64,000 nt of DNA from Pontivivens sp032464575 (GCA_032464575.1 JAWDKM010000006.1:1-64000), one strand, 5' to 3'. Positions 35,408 to 44,490 are shown, counted from the first letter of the stretch. Notes: generated by a model not told the origin, from the letters alone. Translations and numbers: made by a program.

Positions 35408-35742
35408 GATGGATCCTCAAGCCGATCTGGTTCCTCAACCTGGTCGCCTACTTCATCTACGACCTGCTGTCCTCCTCGATCCAGGTGGCGTGGGACGTGG
35501 TGACGCCCAGCGACCGGTCCGAACCGAAGCTGATCCGCGTCCCCCTCGACGCGAAGGCGGACATGGAGATCGCGGCGACCGCCAACCTCATCTCGCTGAC
35601 GCCCGGCACCCTCTCCCTCGATGTCAGCGAGGATCGGGACTATCTTCTGGTCCATGCCATGTTCGGCGCCCAGGATCCCGAGGCGACGAAGCGCGACCTC
35701 AAGGACGGGATCGAACGGCGCGTGCTCCGGGTGCTCAGATGA
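35404..35742 (+). CDS. mrpE: Antiporter subunit MrpE
   Basis: 112 residues, somewhat shorter than the common length of about 160. One hydrophobic segment (WFLNLVAYFIYDLLSSSIQV) precedes the MrpE core ATANLISLTPGTLSLDVSED and DYLLVHAMF. The ATG at 35404 lies in an ATGA overlap with mrpD; a longer in-frame start at 35128 would sit in mrpD. Confidence 0.92.
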
Positions 35743-36044
35743 CGATCCTCGGCCTCACCCTCGCCGGTCCGCTCGGCTTCGCGCTTGCCGCGACAGCACT
35801 GATGCTGACCATCGCGCTGGCGCTGTGCACCTGGCGGCTGCTGGTCGGCCCGTCGCTCAGCGACCGGGTGGTCGCGCTCGACGCGATCTCGATCCTGCTG
35901 GTGGCGTTCTTCGTCGTCTTCGCCATGGCCTCCGGCGTCGGGTCCTATCTCGATGTGGCCATCGTGATGTCGCTGGTGGCGTTCCTGGCCACCGTCGCCT
36001 TCGCCCGGTTCATCGAGCGCACGATCGGAGGGTCCGATGACTGA
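35739..36044 (+). CDS. mrpF: Antiporter subunit MrpF
   Basis: 101 residues with three hydrophobic segments and the MrpF motif GPSLSDRVVALDAISILLVA (about residues 38-57). The conserved Asp in the second helix is part of the ion pathway. It overlaps both mrpE and mrpG. Confidence 0.93.
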   Translation: MTILGLTLAGPLGFALAATALMLTIALALCTWRLLVGPSLSDRVVALDAISILLVAFFVVFAMASGVGSYLDVAIVMSLVAFLATVAFARFIERTIGGSDD

Positions 36045-36444
36045 GTGGATCGCCGCCATCCTTGTGCTGCTCGGCGGGGTGTTCTCCGTCATTGCGGCGC
36101 TGGGCCTCGTCCGGATGCCCGACGTCTACATCCGCATGCACTCCTCGACCAAGACCGGGACGGTGGGGGTGGGCCTGCTCTGCGTCGCACTGATGCTGGT
36201 GGCCGACGACTGGTTTCAGGTGGTCGAGGGCCTGGCAATCCTCCTCTTCCTCCTGATCACGGCACCCATCGGCGCACACCTGATCGGCCGTGCGGCCTAT
36301 GCATCGGGCGTGCCCTTCTCCGATACGACGACGTTCGAGCCGGGGTGCGAGACCTTCGGGACGCCCCGTCGCGAGGAAAAGGGCTTGAACGAATCCGAGG
36401 GTGACATATCTCCGTCACATGAATCGCGAGAGGGGTCGTCCTGA
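36037..36444 (+). CDS. mrpG: Antiporter subunit MrpG
   Basis: 135 residues with three hydrophobic segments; GLVRMPDVYIRMHSSTKTGT (about residues 23-42) is the family signature. The last 40 residues are hydrophilic and beyond the usual core. It is the last gene of the mrp operon, whose complex exchanges Na+ (or K+) for H+ for pH and salt tolerance. I see no clear terminator behind it. Confidence 0.93.
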   Translation: MTEWIAAILVLLGGVFSVIAALGLVRMPDVYIRMHSSTKTGTVGVGLLCVALMLVADDWFQVVEGLAILLFLLITAPIGAHLIGRAAYASGVPFSDTTTFEPGCETFGTPRREEKGLNESEGDISPSHESREGSS

Positions 36445-36487
36445 CGTGACGTCGCCACCCGCGTGGAAGCTTTCGGCCAGACGCACT

Positions 36488-36554
36488 TGCGTTGATTGCA
36501 ACGCAGCAATGCTCTAAACGGGGCTTCTGTTACAATTTGGTGAACGCATATAAC
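36488..36554 (+). promoter_or_regulatory. Candidate operator and promoter upstream of the DUF6280-like gene
   Basis: An inverted repeat TGCGTTG-ATTG-CAACGCA (36488-36505) is followed by TTCTGT, an 18-base spacer and TATAAC (36525-36554), about 38 bases before the next gene. The -10 is good and the -35 weak, so this is a tentative promoter with a possible regulator site. Confidence 0.35.
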
Positions 36555-36591
36555 GAGCGTTCCAAGACAGTTAGAGAGTTACGAGGACGGG

Positions 36592-36894
36592 ATGTTCGAC
36601 GATTTCGACGGGCAGGCCTGGTCGAATGACCAAGGCAGCCGAGCGCAGAAACTGTTTGCCGCCGTGGTGCTGGCCGCGCTCGACGATGCCATCGCCGACG
36701 ACAAGAAATACGGCAACGGGCCGGATGTGATCGCGCGCTGGGCGCGGTCCAAGGACGGGCGCGAGGTGCTGATGTGTGCGGGAATCGACCCGACCGAGCG
36801 CTGCGTGAACGGCCTTATGGAGTTCGTGAAGAAGGGGGTCCGCACCTCCGTCGCGCTGTCGCGCGAGGAAAGCGAGCGCCGCGCCGCCGCCTGA
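36592..36894 (+). CDS. Small conserved protein, probably DUF6280 family
   Basis: 100 residues starting MFDDFDGQAWSNDQGSRAQK, with FAAVVLAALDDAIADDKKYG and CAGIDPTERCVNGLMEFVKK. I recall near-identical proteins of about 100 residues as a conserved Rhodobacterales family of unknown function (DUF6280, from memory). It is helix-rich, with no signal peptide or membrane segment. GAGGACGGG precedes the ATG. It is transcribed alone, with a terminator behind. Confidence 0.75.
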   Translation: MFDDFDGQAWSNDQGSRAQKLFAAVVLAALDDAIADDKKYGNGPDVIARWARSKDGREVLMCAGIDPTERCVNGLMEFVKKGVRTSVALSREESERRAAA

Positions 36895-36915
36895 TCACAC
36901 TTGCTTCACGACACG

Positions 36916-36944
36916 AAAAGGGCTGCCATCGGGCGGCCCTTTTT
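36916..36944 (+). terminator. Terminator after the DUF6280-like gene
   Basis: AAAAGGGCTGCC pairs with GGCGGCCCTTTT (12 bp, one T-G) around ATCG and ends in a T-run, 21 bases after the stop. Confidence 0.82.
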
Positions 36945-36984
36945 CGTTGCGGGCCGTGGGCGGGCCCTGTCAGGGAGAGCGCCC

Positions 36985-37422
36985 ATGCACTGGTCGATCC
37001 ACCACGTCAATCTGGAGGCGAAGGACGTCCGCGCCACCGCCCGCTTCTATGCGGAGGTACTGGGGCTGGAGGAGGGGGTCTGGACCTATCCCGCCAGCCG
37101 CGGCTACCTGCCCGGCGGCGCGGACCGGCTGGCCCTGTTTCCGGATGGGCGGGAGAGCCACACGGGCCTCCACCTCATCGCGCCCGACCCGGACTTCGCG
37201 GCGAAGAACGGTTTTGCCCACAACCCCTCGGTCGGCGGCCACGTCGCGCTGAACGTCGCGGACCTCGATGCCGTCAAGGCCCGCCTCCGCGCCGCCGGCA
37301 TCCCCTTCTCGGAAGCCGGCGAATTCGCGATCCCCGGCCTGCGCCACATCTATGTCAGCGATCCGGAGGGGAATTTGGTGGAGATTAACGGACGTAATCC
37401 GGCGACTTTCCCAGCTGCATAA
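36985..37422 (+). CDS. Glyoxalase/VOC-family protein
   Basis: 145 residues. It starts MHWSIHHVNLEAKDVRATAR with the metal-ligand His of the first beta-alpha-beta unit, has GGHVALNVADLDAVKARLRA in the second unit, and ends YVSDPEGNLVEINGR with the usual Glu. It is one complete vicinal-oxygen-chelate fold of lactoylglutathione-lyase or dioxygenase type; the substrate is unknown. ATG at 36985 with AGGGAG upstream. Its 3' end overlaps the convergent low-GC gene by 38 bases. Confidence 0.85.
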   Translation: MHWSIHHVNLEAKDVRATARFYAEVLGLEEGVWTYPASRGYLPGGADRLALFPDGRESHTGLHLIAPDPDFAAKNGFAHNPSVGGHVALNVADLDAVKARLRAAGIPFSEAGEFAIPGLRHIYVSDPEGNLVEINGRNPATFPAA

Positions 37423-38149
37423 ACAAAGGCTTCTTCGATACGGAGACCTGTCCATTTTCAATGAACGGCTCTATTATAATACGAAATTCACGCTCATGAG
37501 AAAATGTCTGCGGTTTGATAAAGTAAGATTTCATATGAACATTTATTAAATCCATATACTGAAAGCTGGCGCCAGAATTCAGTAGCGTTATTCTATCTTT
37601 ATAATCGACATAGCCCCACCTGACGCGATACTTGAGTTTTTGAAAGTCGCTTAAACCTATTAGATCATACTCCCGGGGGTCAATGTGAGCCATTCTGACG
37701 CTCTGATCTAGATGGGCGCAGATTTCGTTTGCAAAAGCCGGGATATCACTTTCTTTGATAGTCCATTCGCTGTTGTATTCGCCGCCTACAGCGCCATTAC
37801 TCAATGGGTTAGTGGTAAGGCAAAGAACCCAACAGTTGGCGACATTTACGTCAAATGCCACTCCTCCAGATACAGTCCACTCCTGTAAATCTGGTCTGTA
37901 GTTCGCGGCCCCAACATAAGTGACATTGTCGAATCCACCTGATGATCCCAGCATTCGAAATGCGTCATTCGATAGTGTGATTTGCTCTCCGGCTTGAATC
38001 TGAAATGAATGAGTTCCCTCACCAGCATCCCGCAAGCTCTGGTTCTCCATTTGTCTATAAGACAATAGATTCCCTAACAGCAAAATTGGTGGACCTTCTG
38101 GAAGACGATGCTCTCGAAAGCAATGTTTCCTCAGGAGAATATCACCCAT
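37385..38149 (-). CDS. Low-GC DUF2971-like protein overlapping lepA
   Basis: 254 residues with base composition well below the rest of the window. The N-terminal RQMENQSLRDAGEGTHSFQI and C-terminal FSHEREFRIIIEPFIENGQ resemble the pattern of DUF2971-type proteins, often found in phage-defence or mobile contexts, but I cannot assign it firmly. The start codon lies in the last bases of lepA (ATGGGTGA) on the same strand, so it may be translated from the lepA message. There is no signal peptide. The compositional contrast suggests recent acquisition; no mobile-element sequences flank it. Confidence 0.65.
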   Translation of the reverse strand: MGDILLRKHCFREHRLPEGPPILLLGNLLSYRQMENQSLRDAGEGTHSFQIQAGEQITLSNDAFRMLGSSGGFDNVTYVGAANYRPDLQEWTVSGGVAFDVNVANCWVLCLTTNPLSNGAVGGEYNSEWTIKESDIPAFANEICAHLDQSVRMAHIDPREYDLIGLSDFQKLKYRVRWGYVDYKDRITLLNSGASFQYMDLINVHMKSYFIKPQTFSHEREFRIIIEPFIENGQVSVSKKPLFMQLGKSPDYVR

Positions 38150-39941
38150 CCATCTTCAGCGCGTTAATGAACGCCTCCTGGGGGATTTCGACCCGTCCGA
38201 ACTGGCGCATCTTCTTCTTGCCCGCTTTTTGCTTGTCGAGCAACTTGCGTTTCCGGGTGGCGTCGCCGCCATAGCACTTGGCGGTCACGTCCTTGCGCAG
38301 GGCAGAGATCGTCTCGCGCGCGATGATGCGACCGCCGATGGCCGCTTGGATCGGGATCTTGAAGAGGTGCTGGGGAATCAGCTCCTTGAGCTTCTCGCAC
38401 ATCACCCGGCCCCGCGCCTCGGCCCGGCTGCGGTGCACCATGGTCGAGAGCGCGTCCACCGGCTCGTCGTTCACCAGGATCTGCATCTTCACCAGCTCAT
38501 CCTGCTGGTAGCCCGTCATCTGGTAGTCGAAGCTCGCATAGCCCTTCGTCACCGATTTCAGCCGGTCGTAGAAGTCGAAAACCACCTCGTTGAGCGGCAG
38601 GTCGTAGACCACCATCGCCCGCGTGCCCGCATAGGTGAGGTCCAGCTGCACGCCCCGCCGGTCCTGGCAGAGCTTGAGCACGTCGCCCAGGAACTCGTCG
38701 GGCACCAGGATCGTCGCCTTGATCCGCGGCTCCTCCACCCGGTCGACCTTCACCGGATCGGGCATGTCGGCGGGGTTGTGCATCTCCAGCAGCTCCCCGT
38801 CCTTGAGGTAGACGTGGTAGATGACGCTGGGCGCCGTGGTGATGAGGTCGATGCCGTATTCCCGCTCCAGCCGGTCGCGGATCACCTCCAGGTGCAACAG
38901 GCCCAGGAACCCGCAGCGGAAGCCGAAGCCGAGCGCGGCGGACGTCTCCATCTCGGAGGAGAAGGAGGCGTCGTTGAGCGCCAGCTTCTCGATGGCGTCG
39001 CGCAGATCCTCGAACTCGGCGGAATCGACGGGGAAGAGGCCGCAGAACACGACCGGGACGGAGGGCGCGAAGCCGGGCAGCGGCGTCTCGGCCCCCTTCT
39101 TCTCATGGGTGATGGTGTCGCCCACGCGGGTGTCGCGCACCTGCTTGATGCTCGCGGTCAGGAACCCGATCTCCCCCGGACCCAGCGCATCCACCGGCTG
39201 CATGCCGGGGCGGAAGACACCGACGCGGTCCACCGGGTAGACGGCGTTCGTGGACATCATCTTGATCCGCTCGCCCTTCTTCAGGACGCCGTCGATGACG
39301 CGGATCAGGACGACGACGCCGAGATAGGCGTCGTACCAGCTGTCGACCAGCATCGCCTTGAGGGGTGCTGCGCGGTTGCCCTCGGGCGCGGGCAGGCGGG
39401 TGACGATCGCCTCCAGCACATCCTCGATCCCGATGCCGGTCTTGGCGGAGATCATGACGGCGTCCGACGCATCAATCCCGATCACGTCCTCGATCTGCTC
39501 CTGCACCCGCTCGGGCTCGGCCGCGGGCAGGTCGATCTTGTTGAGGACCGGGACGATCTCGTGATCGGCGTCGATGGCCTGGTAGACGTTGGCGAGGGTC
39601 TGCGCCTCAACGCCCTGGCTGGCATCGACCACCAGCAGCGAGCCCTCCACCGCGCGCATGGAGCGTGAGACCTCGTAGGCGAAATCCACGTGGCCTGGCG
39701 TGTCGATCAGGTTCAGCACGTAGGCCTCCCCGTCCTTCGCCGTGTAGTCGATGCGGACGGTGTTCGCCTTGATGGTGATCCCCCGCTCCCGCTCGATATC
39801 CATCGAATCGAGAAGCTGCTCCTTCATGTCGCGCTCGGCCACGGTGGCGGTCGACTGGATCAGCCGGTCGGCCAGCGTCGACTTGCCGTGGTCGATATGC
39901 GCCACGATGGAGAAGTTGCGGATACGCGAAAGATCGGTCAT
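38142..39941 (-). CDS. lepA: Elongation factor 4 (LepA)
   Basis: 599 residues, full length. GTPase motifs AHIDHGKSTLADRL (G1), DTPGHVDFAYEVSR (G3) and NKIDLPAAEP (G4) are followed by the EF-G-like domains and the LepA-specific C-terminal domain (GKKKMRQFGRVEIPQEAFIN). It is a ribosome-associated GTPase affecting translation and 30S biogenesis. The low-GC downstream gene overlaps its last eight bases. Confidence 0.97.
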   Translation of the reverse strand: MTDLSRIRNFSIVAHIDHGKSTLADRLIQSTATVAERDMKEQLLDSMDIERERGITIKANTVRIDYTAKDGEAYVLNLIDTPGHVDFAYEVSRSMRAVEGSLLVVDASQGVEAQTLANVYQAIDADHEIVPVLNKIDLPAAEPERVQEQIEDVIGIDASDAVMISAKTGIGIEDVLEAIVTRLPAPEGNRAAPLKAMLVDSWYDAYLGVVVLIRVIDGVLKKGERIKMMSTNAVYPVDRVGVFRPGMQPVDALGPGEIGFLTASIKQVRDTRVGDTITHEKKGAETPLPGFAPSVPVVFCGLFPVDSAEFEDLRDAIEKLALNDASFSSEMETSAALGFGFRCGFLGLLHLEVIRDRLEREYGIDLITTAPSVIYHVYLKDGELLEMHNPADMPDPVKVDRVEEPRIKATILVPDEFLGDVLKLCQDRRGVQLDLTYAGTRAMVVYDLPLNEVVFDFYDRLKSVTKGYASFDYQMTGYQQDELVKMQILVNDEPVDALSTMVHRSRAEARGRVMCEKLKELIPQHLFKIPIQAAIGGRIIARETISALRKDVTAKCYGGDATRKRKLLDKQKAGKKKMRQFGRVEIPQEAFINALKMDG

Positions 39942-40007
39942 GGGCCCACGCCTGAACGGAAAGTTACCCGCCCGCTTGCCAAGAAACGGCGGAAATGTCC
40001 ATGCGGC

Positions 40008-40427
40008 TCAAAGTGTCGCCATCAGCTCCTGCACCCGATCCTCGATCAGGTCGAACATCTGCTCGAAGCTGTCGTCGTAATAGGGGTCGGGCACTTCGCG
40101 ATCGCCGAGGAAGAGTTCGATGCGCGCCGTGCAGTCCTTGGGCGCGCGCGCCTTCAGATCGGCGAGGTTCTGTCGGTCCATCGCGAAGATGATGTCGAAC
40201 TTCGAATAGTCGTCCAGCTCCACGCGCCGGGCGCGCAGGTCGTTGTAGTCGATGCCGCGCCGCAACCCCTCGGCGAGCGCGCGCGGATCGGGCGGGCTGC
40301 CGGCATGCCAGGCGCCGGTGCCGGCGCTGTCGAGTTCGAGGCCCGGCGCATGGGCGCGCATCACAGCCTCCGCTGCCGGCGACCGGCAGATATTGCCCAG
40401 ACACACGAACAGTATGCGGGTCGTCAT
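40008..40427 (-). CDS. Low-molecular-weight protein-tyrosine phosphatase family
   Basis: 139 residues. The P-loop VCLGNICRSPAAE (catalytic Cys about residue 9, Arg about 15) begins the protein, and the general-acid Asp is in VPDPYYDDSFEQMF near the C-terminus. It removes phosphate from Tyr residues or small substrates. It is divergent from cobB across 48 bases. Confidence 0.93.
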   Translation of the reverse strand: MTTRILFVCLGNICRSPAAEAVMRAHAPGLELDSAGTGAWHAGSPPDPRALAEGLRRGIDYNDLRARRVELDDYSKFDIIFAMDRQNLADLKARAPKDCTARIELFLGDREVPDPYYDDSFEQMFDLIEDRVQELMATL

Positions 40428-40475
40428 TCCCTCACGCTCCCACTAACGTCGCGACAGCATAAGGGAGGAAATGCG

Positions 40476-41180
40476 ATGCCGCAGCCCGAAATCGTCATCC
40501 TCACCGGAGCCGGCATCTCGGCGGAGAGCGGGCTGGGCACCTTCCGCGATGCCGGCGGGCTCTGGACCCGCTACCCGCTGGAGGATGTGGCGACGCCGGA
40601 GGGCTTCGCGCGCGATCCCGATCTGGTCTTCGAGTTTTACAACATGCGCCGCCGCGATGCGCGCGGGGCCGAACCCAACGCGGCCCACCGAGCGCTTGCG
40701 CGGTTGGCGGGCGAGGGCGTGACGCTGGTCACCCAGAACGTCGACGACTTGCATGAGCGGGGCGGCTTCGCGGATCCGATCCACATGCACGGCGAACTGA
40801 TGCAGGTGCTGTGTACGGCCTGTGACGCGCGCCACCGCTGGACGGAGGATCTCGACGGCGCCGGTACCTGCCCTTCCTGCACGCGCACGACCCTGCGGCC
40901 CGACGTCGTGTGGTTCGGCGAGATCCCCTATCACATGGAGCGGATCGCGGAGCGGCTGGCCACCTGCGATCTCTTCGTCTCCATCGGTACGAGCGGCGAG
41001 GTCTATCCCGCTGCGGGCTTCGCGCAGGAGGCCCGGATGAACGGTGCGCGCACGCTGGAGCTCAACCTCGAAGCCTCTAATGGCGCCTTCGACGAGACGC
41101 GCATCGGCCCCGCCACTGCTTTGGTACCAGCCTGGGTGGAGGAGATCACTGGCAGCGCCGCCTTCGGCGGGAATATTTGA
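40476..41180 (+). CDS. cobB: Sirtuin-type NAD-dependent deacylase CobB
   Basis: 234 residues. The NAD-binding GAGISAESGLGTFRDAGGLW (about residues 11-30), VTQNVDDLHERGG, the catalytic His in IHMHGEL, and four Cys (CTAC and CPSC) for zinc are present. FYNMRRR has the Tyr-x-x-Arg pair that recognises succinyl-lysine in class III sirtuins. AAGGGAGGAA precedes the ATG. The last codons (FGGNI) are written by a sequence matching the dispersed repeat also found at 33883 and 43573. Confidence 0.94.
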   Translation: MPQPEIVILTGAGISAESGLGTFRDAGGLWTRYPLEDVATPEGFARDPDLVFEFYNMRRRDARGAEPNAAHRALARLAGEGVTLVTQNVDDLHERGGFADPIHMHGELMQVLCTACDARHRWTEDLDGAGTCPSCTRTTLRPDVVWFGEIPYHMERIAERLATCDLFVSIGTSGEVYPAAGFAQEARMNGARTLELNLEASNGAFDETRIGPATALVPAWVEEITGSAAFGGNI

Positions 41181-41182
41181 GT
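41158..41182. repeat. Dispersed repeat copy at the 3' end of cobB
   Basis: TTCGGCGGGAATATTTGA forms the cobB stop region and differs by one base in the core from the CGGCGGGGATATTTG copies at 33883 and 43573. Confidence 0.45.
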
Positions 41183-41235
41183 GAATCCGAAAGCCTCTTC
41201 GGGTTCGCCTAAATATCCATCGGACAAAAGCAAAA

Positions 41236-41265
41236 CGCCCCGCCGGGGATCATCCGGGCGGGGCG
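41236..41265 (-). terminator. Terminator of rpmB (minus strand)
   Basis: CGCCCCGCC pairs with GGCGGGGCG (9 bp or more). Read on the minus strand it is followed by TTTTG, giving a terminator 24 bases after the rpmB stop. It may also serve the convergent cobB. Confidence 0.7.
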
Positions 41266-41288
41266 CTTGCAAACGGATCAGGTTGGGA

Positions 41289-41576
41289 TCAGGCCGAGGC
41301 CTGCGCCGCCTCGATCTCCTTCTTCACCTTCAGCGCGGCGGGCGACAGCTCGTCGACCTTCGCCTTGGCGAGGAAGTTGTCGAGGCCGCCGCGGTGGTCC
41401 ACGGTCCGCATGGCGGCAGCCGACACCTTGAACTTGAAGGCGCGGCCCAGCGTGTCGGATTGCAGCGTCACCTCGTTGAGGTTCGGCAGGAACCGACGAC
41501 GGGTCTTGTTGTTCGCGTGGCTGACGTTGTTTCCGGTCAGCACGCCTTTTCCGGTCAACTCGCAACGACGCGACAT
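41289..41576 (-). CDS. rpmB: 50S ribosomal protein L28
   Basis: 95 residues starting MSRRCELTGKGVLTGNNVSH followed by ANNKTRRRFLPNLNEV, the L28 signature. Only one Cys is present, so this is the zinc-free form. The ATG at 41576 has AGAGGA upstream; a start 11 codons earlier lacks similarity. It stands alone, outside the ribosomal cluster, as is usual. Confidence 0.97.
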   Translation of the reverse strand: MSRRCELTGKGVLTGNNVSHANNKTRRRFLPNLNEVTLQSDTLGRAFKFKVSAAAMRTVDHRGGLDNFLAKAKVDELSPAALKVKKEIEAAQASA

Positions 41577-41752
41577 GGCATGTCCTCTTGTCTTTCCCGC
41601 GGCACACAAGGGTGACCGCCCATCGGATCAGCGACGCACACGCCAGAGGGCGGGCTTTCGCCTCAGTCAATTTCGAGCCGCTGCATTACTCCGGCGACTC
41701 GCGCGCGTCAAGGGCCGATCCGGCACGCTCCAGGACCGCGACACGGGATCGT

Positions 41753-42736
41753 TCAGTCCGCAGTCCGGGAAAACAGGTCGAGCGCCCGTTCCGCTGCCTC
41801 GTCCGGCGTCATGTCGCCCGCCGACACCGCGGCACCGAGCTCCGGCAGGGCGGCACGCACCGCCGGAGCCGCCTCGAACCGGGCACGCAGGCCATCCTCG
41901 ATCTCCCGATCCATCCAGATACGCGCCTGCGCCGATCGGGTCGCGTCGAAGGTCCCGGCGTCCTTCCGGGCCTCCGCGAGTTCCTTCAGTGCCGCCCACA
42001 CATCCGCCAGCCCCTCTGCGGCGAGGGCCGAGACGGGCATGGCACGCGGCCAGCCCTGCGGATCCTGCGGGCGCTTGCGCATCAGGTGCAGGGCGGCGGC
42101 ATAGTCCGCCACCGTGGCCGCCGCCGCAGCGCGCATCCCGCCATCTGCCTTGTTGACGAGGATCAGGTCCGCGCGTTCCATGACGCCGCGCTTCACCCCT
42201 TGCAGTTCGTCTCCGCCTCCGGGAGCCAGCAGCAGCACGAAGAGGTCGGTGAGGTCGGCCACCATCGTCTCCGACTGACCCACGCCCACCGTCTCCACGA
42301 TCACGATGTCGAAGCCCGCGGCCTCGCACAGCGCCATCGCCTCCCGTGTGCGCCGCGCCACGCCGCCGAGGGCGGATTGGGAGGGAGAGGGACGGATGTA
42401 GGCCGTTTCGGCCCGTGCGAGCCGCTCCATCCGGGTCTTGTCGCCGAGGATCGAGCCGCCGGTCCGCGCCGAGGAGGGATCGACGGCGAGCACCGAGACC
42501 CGGTGCCCGGCCTCGACCAGCATCATGCCGAATGCCTCGATGAAGGTGGACTTGCCCACGCCCGGCGTGCCCGACAGCCCGATGCGCAGCGCGTCGCGCT
42601 TCGGCAGTTCGCCCAGCAGAGCCCGCGCCGCGGTTCGATCCTCGGCCCGGCGCGATTCGATCAGCGTGATCGCGCGGGAGAGTGCCCGCCGGTCGCCTGC
42701 CACCAGCGCCTCGACATCGATCCGGGCCGTTCCCAT
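41753..42736 (-). CDS. meaB: MeaB/ArgK-type G3E GTPase, mutase chaperone
   Basis: 327 residues. Walker A GLSGTPGVGKSTFIEAFG (about residues 53-70), VLAVDPSSARTGGSILGDKT, ETVGVGQSE and NKAD (base specificity) define MeaB, which loads and protects B12 in methylmalonyl-CoA or related mutases. No mutase gene lies in this window. The C-terminal helices used for dimerisation are present. Confidence 0.93.
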   Translation of the reverse strand: MGTARIDVEALVAGDRRALSRAITLIESRRAEDRTAARALLGELPKRDALRIGLSGTPGVGKSTFIEAFGMMLVEAGHRVSVLAVDPSSARTGGSILGDKTRMERLARAETAYIRPSPSQSALGGVARRTREAMALCEAAGFDIVIVETVGVGQSETMVADLTDLFVLLLAPGGGDELQGVKRGVMERADLILVNKADGGMRAAAAATVADYAAALHLMRKRPQDPQGWPRAMPVSALAAEGLADVWAALKELAEARKDAGTFDATRSAQARIWMDREIEDGLRARFEAAPAVRAALPELGAAVSAGDMTPDEAAERALDLFSRTAD

Positions 42737-42847
42737 CTAGTCCCTCGTCTGCCGCGTCACGCGGTCGTGATGGCCGAAACGGAGCCGATCGGCCCCCTCC
42801 GACGTAAACTTCGCGGACCCTAGCTTGGTGATGCACGGAGCAAAAGG

Positions 42848-43549
42848 ATGTTGCGCCCGCTTCTGACCGCCCTCTGCCTGACGGCACCCACGCTTGCCGC
42901 CGCCGGCGAGCGGTTTACCCACACCTACGAGATGCGCGTCGGCGGACTGCGCCTGGCGAGCGCCGCGGTGGCTGGCGTGGCGGAGGGCGACCGTTATGCG
43001 GTGAACGCCAACCTCGCCGCCTCGGGCGTCGTCGACGTCTTCACCGACGGCTCGTTCGAGGCGGAGGTGCGCGGGACGTGGGACGGCAACGGCACCTTCA
43101 CGCCGGAGCGCTTCTCCCAGACCGGGAACTGGCGCGGAGAACAGCGGCGGCTGGACCTGACCTATGCCGCGGGTACGCCGGTCGCCGCCGTCTACACGCC
43201 GGAGCGGGAGCCCGACGACGATCCGATCCCCACGTTGTCCAAGCAGTCGGGCACCATCGACTTCCTGACGGCCGTCATGACGCTGACCTACCCCGGCACG
43301 ATGGAGGATATCTGCTCCCGCGCATTCGATGCCTTCACGTACACCAAGCGCACGCGGATCGAGATGTCGCAAGGGCCGGGGGAGAGTTGCGTGGCGACTT
43401 ATCGCAACATCGATCCCGAGACGATGCGCGCGAAGGATCCCGACACCTACACCGTGGAACTGCGCCCGATAGAGGGCGGCATCTACGAGGTCTCTCGCCT
43501 CACGGGGCCCACCGATTTCGGCCGGGCGATCATCGCGCGCACGAACTGA
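42848..43549 (+). CDS. Exported DUF3108 protein
   Basis: 233 residues with an N-terminal signal (MLRPLLTALCLTAPTLAAAG). The mature part starts FTHTYEMRVGGLRLASAAVA and is beta-rich, with YTPEREPDDDPIPTLSKQSG and TIDFLTAVMTLTY, as in the DUF3108 family of periplasmic proteins. Function is unknown. It is divergent from meaB across about 110 bases. Confidence 0.82.
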   Translation: MLRPLLTALCLTAPTLAAAGERFTHTYEMRVGGLRLASAAVAGVAEGDRYAVNANLAASGVVDVFTDGSFEAEVRGTWDGNGTFTPERFSQTGNWRGEQRRLDLTYAAGTPVAAVYTPEREPDDDPIPTLSKQSGTIDFLTAVMTLTYPGTMEDICSRAFDAFTYTKRTRIEMSQGPGESCVATYRNIDPETMRAKDPDTYTVELRPIEGGIYEVSRLTGPTDFGRAIIARTN

Positions 43550-43572
43550 CGGTCTCGCCACGGCTGCAGGTT

Positions 43573-43600
43573 CCGCCTGCCGGCGGGGATATTTGGGACA
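43573..43600. repeat. Dispersed repeat copy between the DUF3108 gene and pyrF
   Basis: GCCGGCGGGGATATTTG matches the copy after mrpC. It lies between two genes on the same strand and could separate or stabilise their transcripts. Confidence 0.5.
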
Positions 43601-43672
43601 AGCTGGAAGGCAGGCTTGATGCGCATCCGGCCCGCCGTTACGCAGGCGCGACCCCGGACGAGGAGCCTGCCC

Positions 43673-44368
43673 ATGACCGACGACCGCCTCATCGTGGCAC
43701 TCGACGTGCCCAACGCCCTGGCCGGGCTGGAGCTGGTGGAGCGGATCGGCCCGTCGGTCGGCTTCTACAAGATCGGGCTGGGAATGTTGACCGGCGGCGG
43801 GCTGGCGCTCGCCAACGAGCTCACGGAGAAGGGGCACCGCGTCTTCCTCGACATGAAGCTCTTCGACATCGGCGCGACGGTGGAGGCGGCAGTGCAGGGC
43901 CTCGCGCAGTTCGATCTCGATTTCCTGACGGTGCATGGCGATCCGCACGTGGTCCGCGCGGCGGCGGAGGGGGCGGCGGGCAGCGGGCTTAAGATCCTTG
44001 CCGTGACGATCCTGACCAGCCTCGACCGCGACGACCTCGACGTGAGCCTGATCCGCGATGGCGCGGTGCCCGATCTGGTTGCCGAGCGGGCCGGGCGTGC
44101 GCTGGAGGCAGGTGCCGACGGGGTCATCGCCTCCCCGCGGGAGGCTGCGATGATCCGTGCGCTGCCACAGGCCGCCGGCAAGCTGATCGTCACCCCCGGC
44201 GTGCGGCCCGCGGGCGCGGCACTCGGCGATCAGAAGCGGGTGGCGACCCCGGCCCAGGCGATCACGGACGGGGCCGACCACATCGTGGTCGGCCGCCCGG
44301 TCCATGCTGCCGCCGATCCGCGCGCGGCGGCCGAGGCGATTCTGGCGGAGCTGCCGACCCGGCATTGA
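43673..44368 (+). CDS. pyrF: Orotidine 5'-phosphate decarboxylase
   Basis: 231 residues. The signature VFLDMKLFDIGATVEAAV (about 59-76), with catalytic Asp-Lys-Asp, LIVALDVPNALAGLELVERI at the start, and the phosphate-binding end VTPGVRPAG and DHIVVGRPVHAA. It converts OMP to UMP in pyrimidine synthesis. ATG at 43673 with GAGGAG upstream; the in-frame start at 43616 lacks similarity. Confidence 0.96.
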   Translation: MTDDRLIVALDVPNALAGLELVERIGPSVGFYKIGLGMLTGGGLALANELTEKGHRVFLDMKLFDIGATVEAAVQGLAQFDLDFLTVHGDPHVVRAAAEGAAGSGLKILAVTILTSLDRDDLDVSLIRDGAVPDLVAERAGRALEAGADGVIASPREAAMIRALPQAAGKLIVTPGVRPAGAALGDQKRVATPAQAITDGADHIVVGRPVHAAADPRAAAEAILAELPTRH

Positions 44369-44490
44369 GATCCGGTTCGCGTTTGCTTCGAAAAACCGCT
44401 TGGCGTGTGCATGTTGCGGCACCTCTACAGTTCGGTGCACAGGTGTCATACGCTTAATGCACGCATCGAGTACGGGTTTTGCATCGTCCC

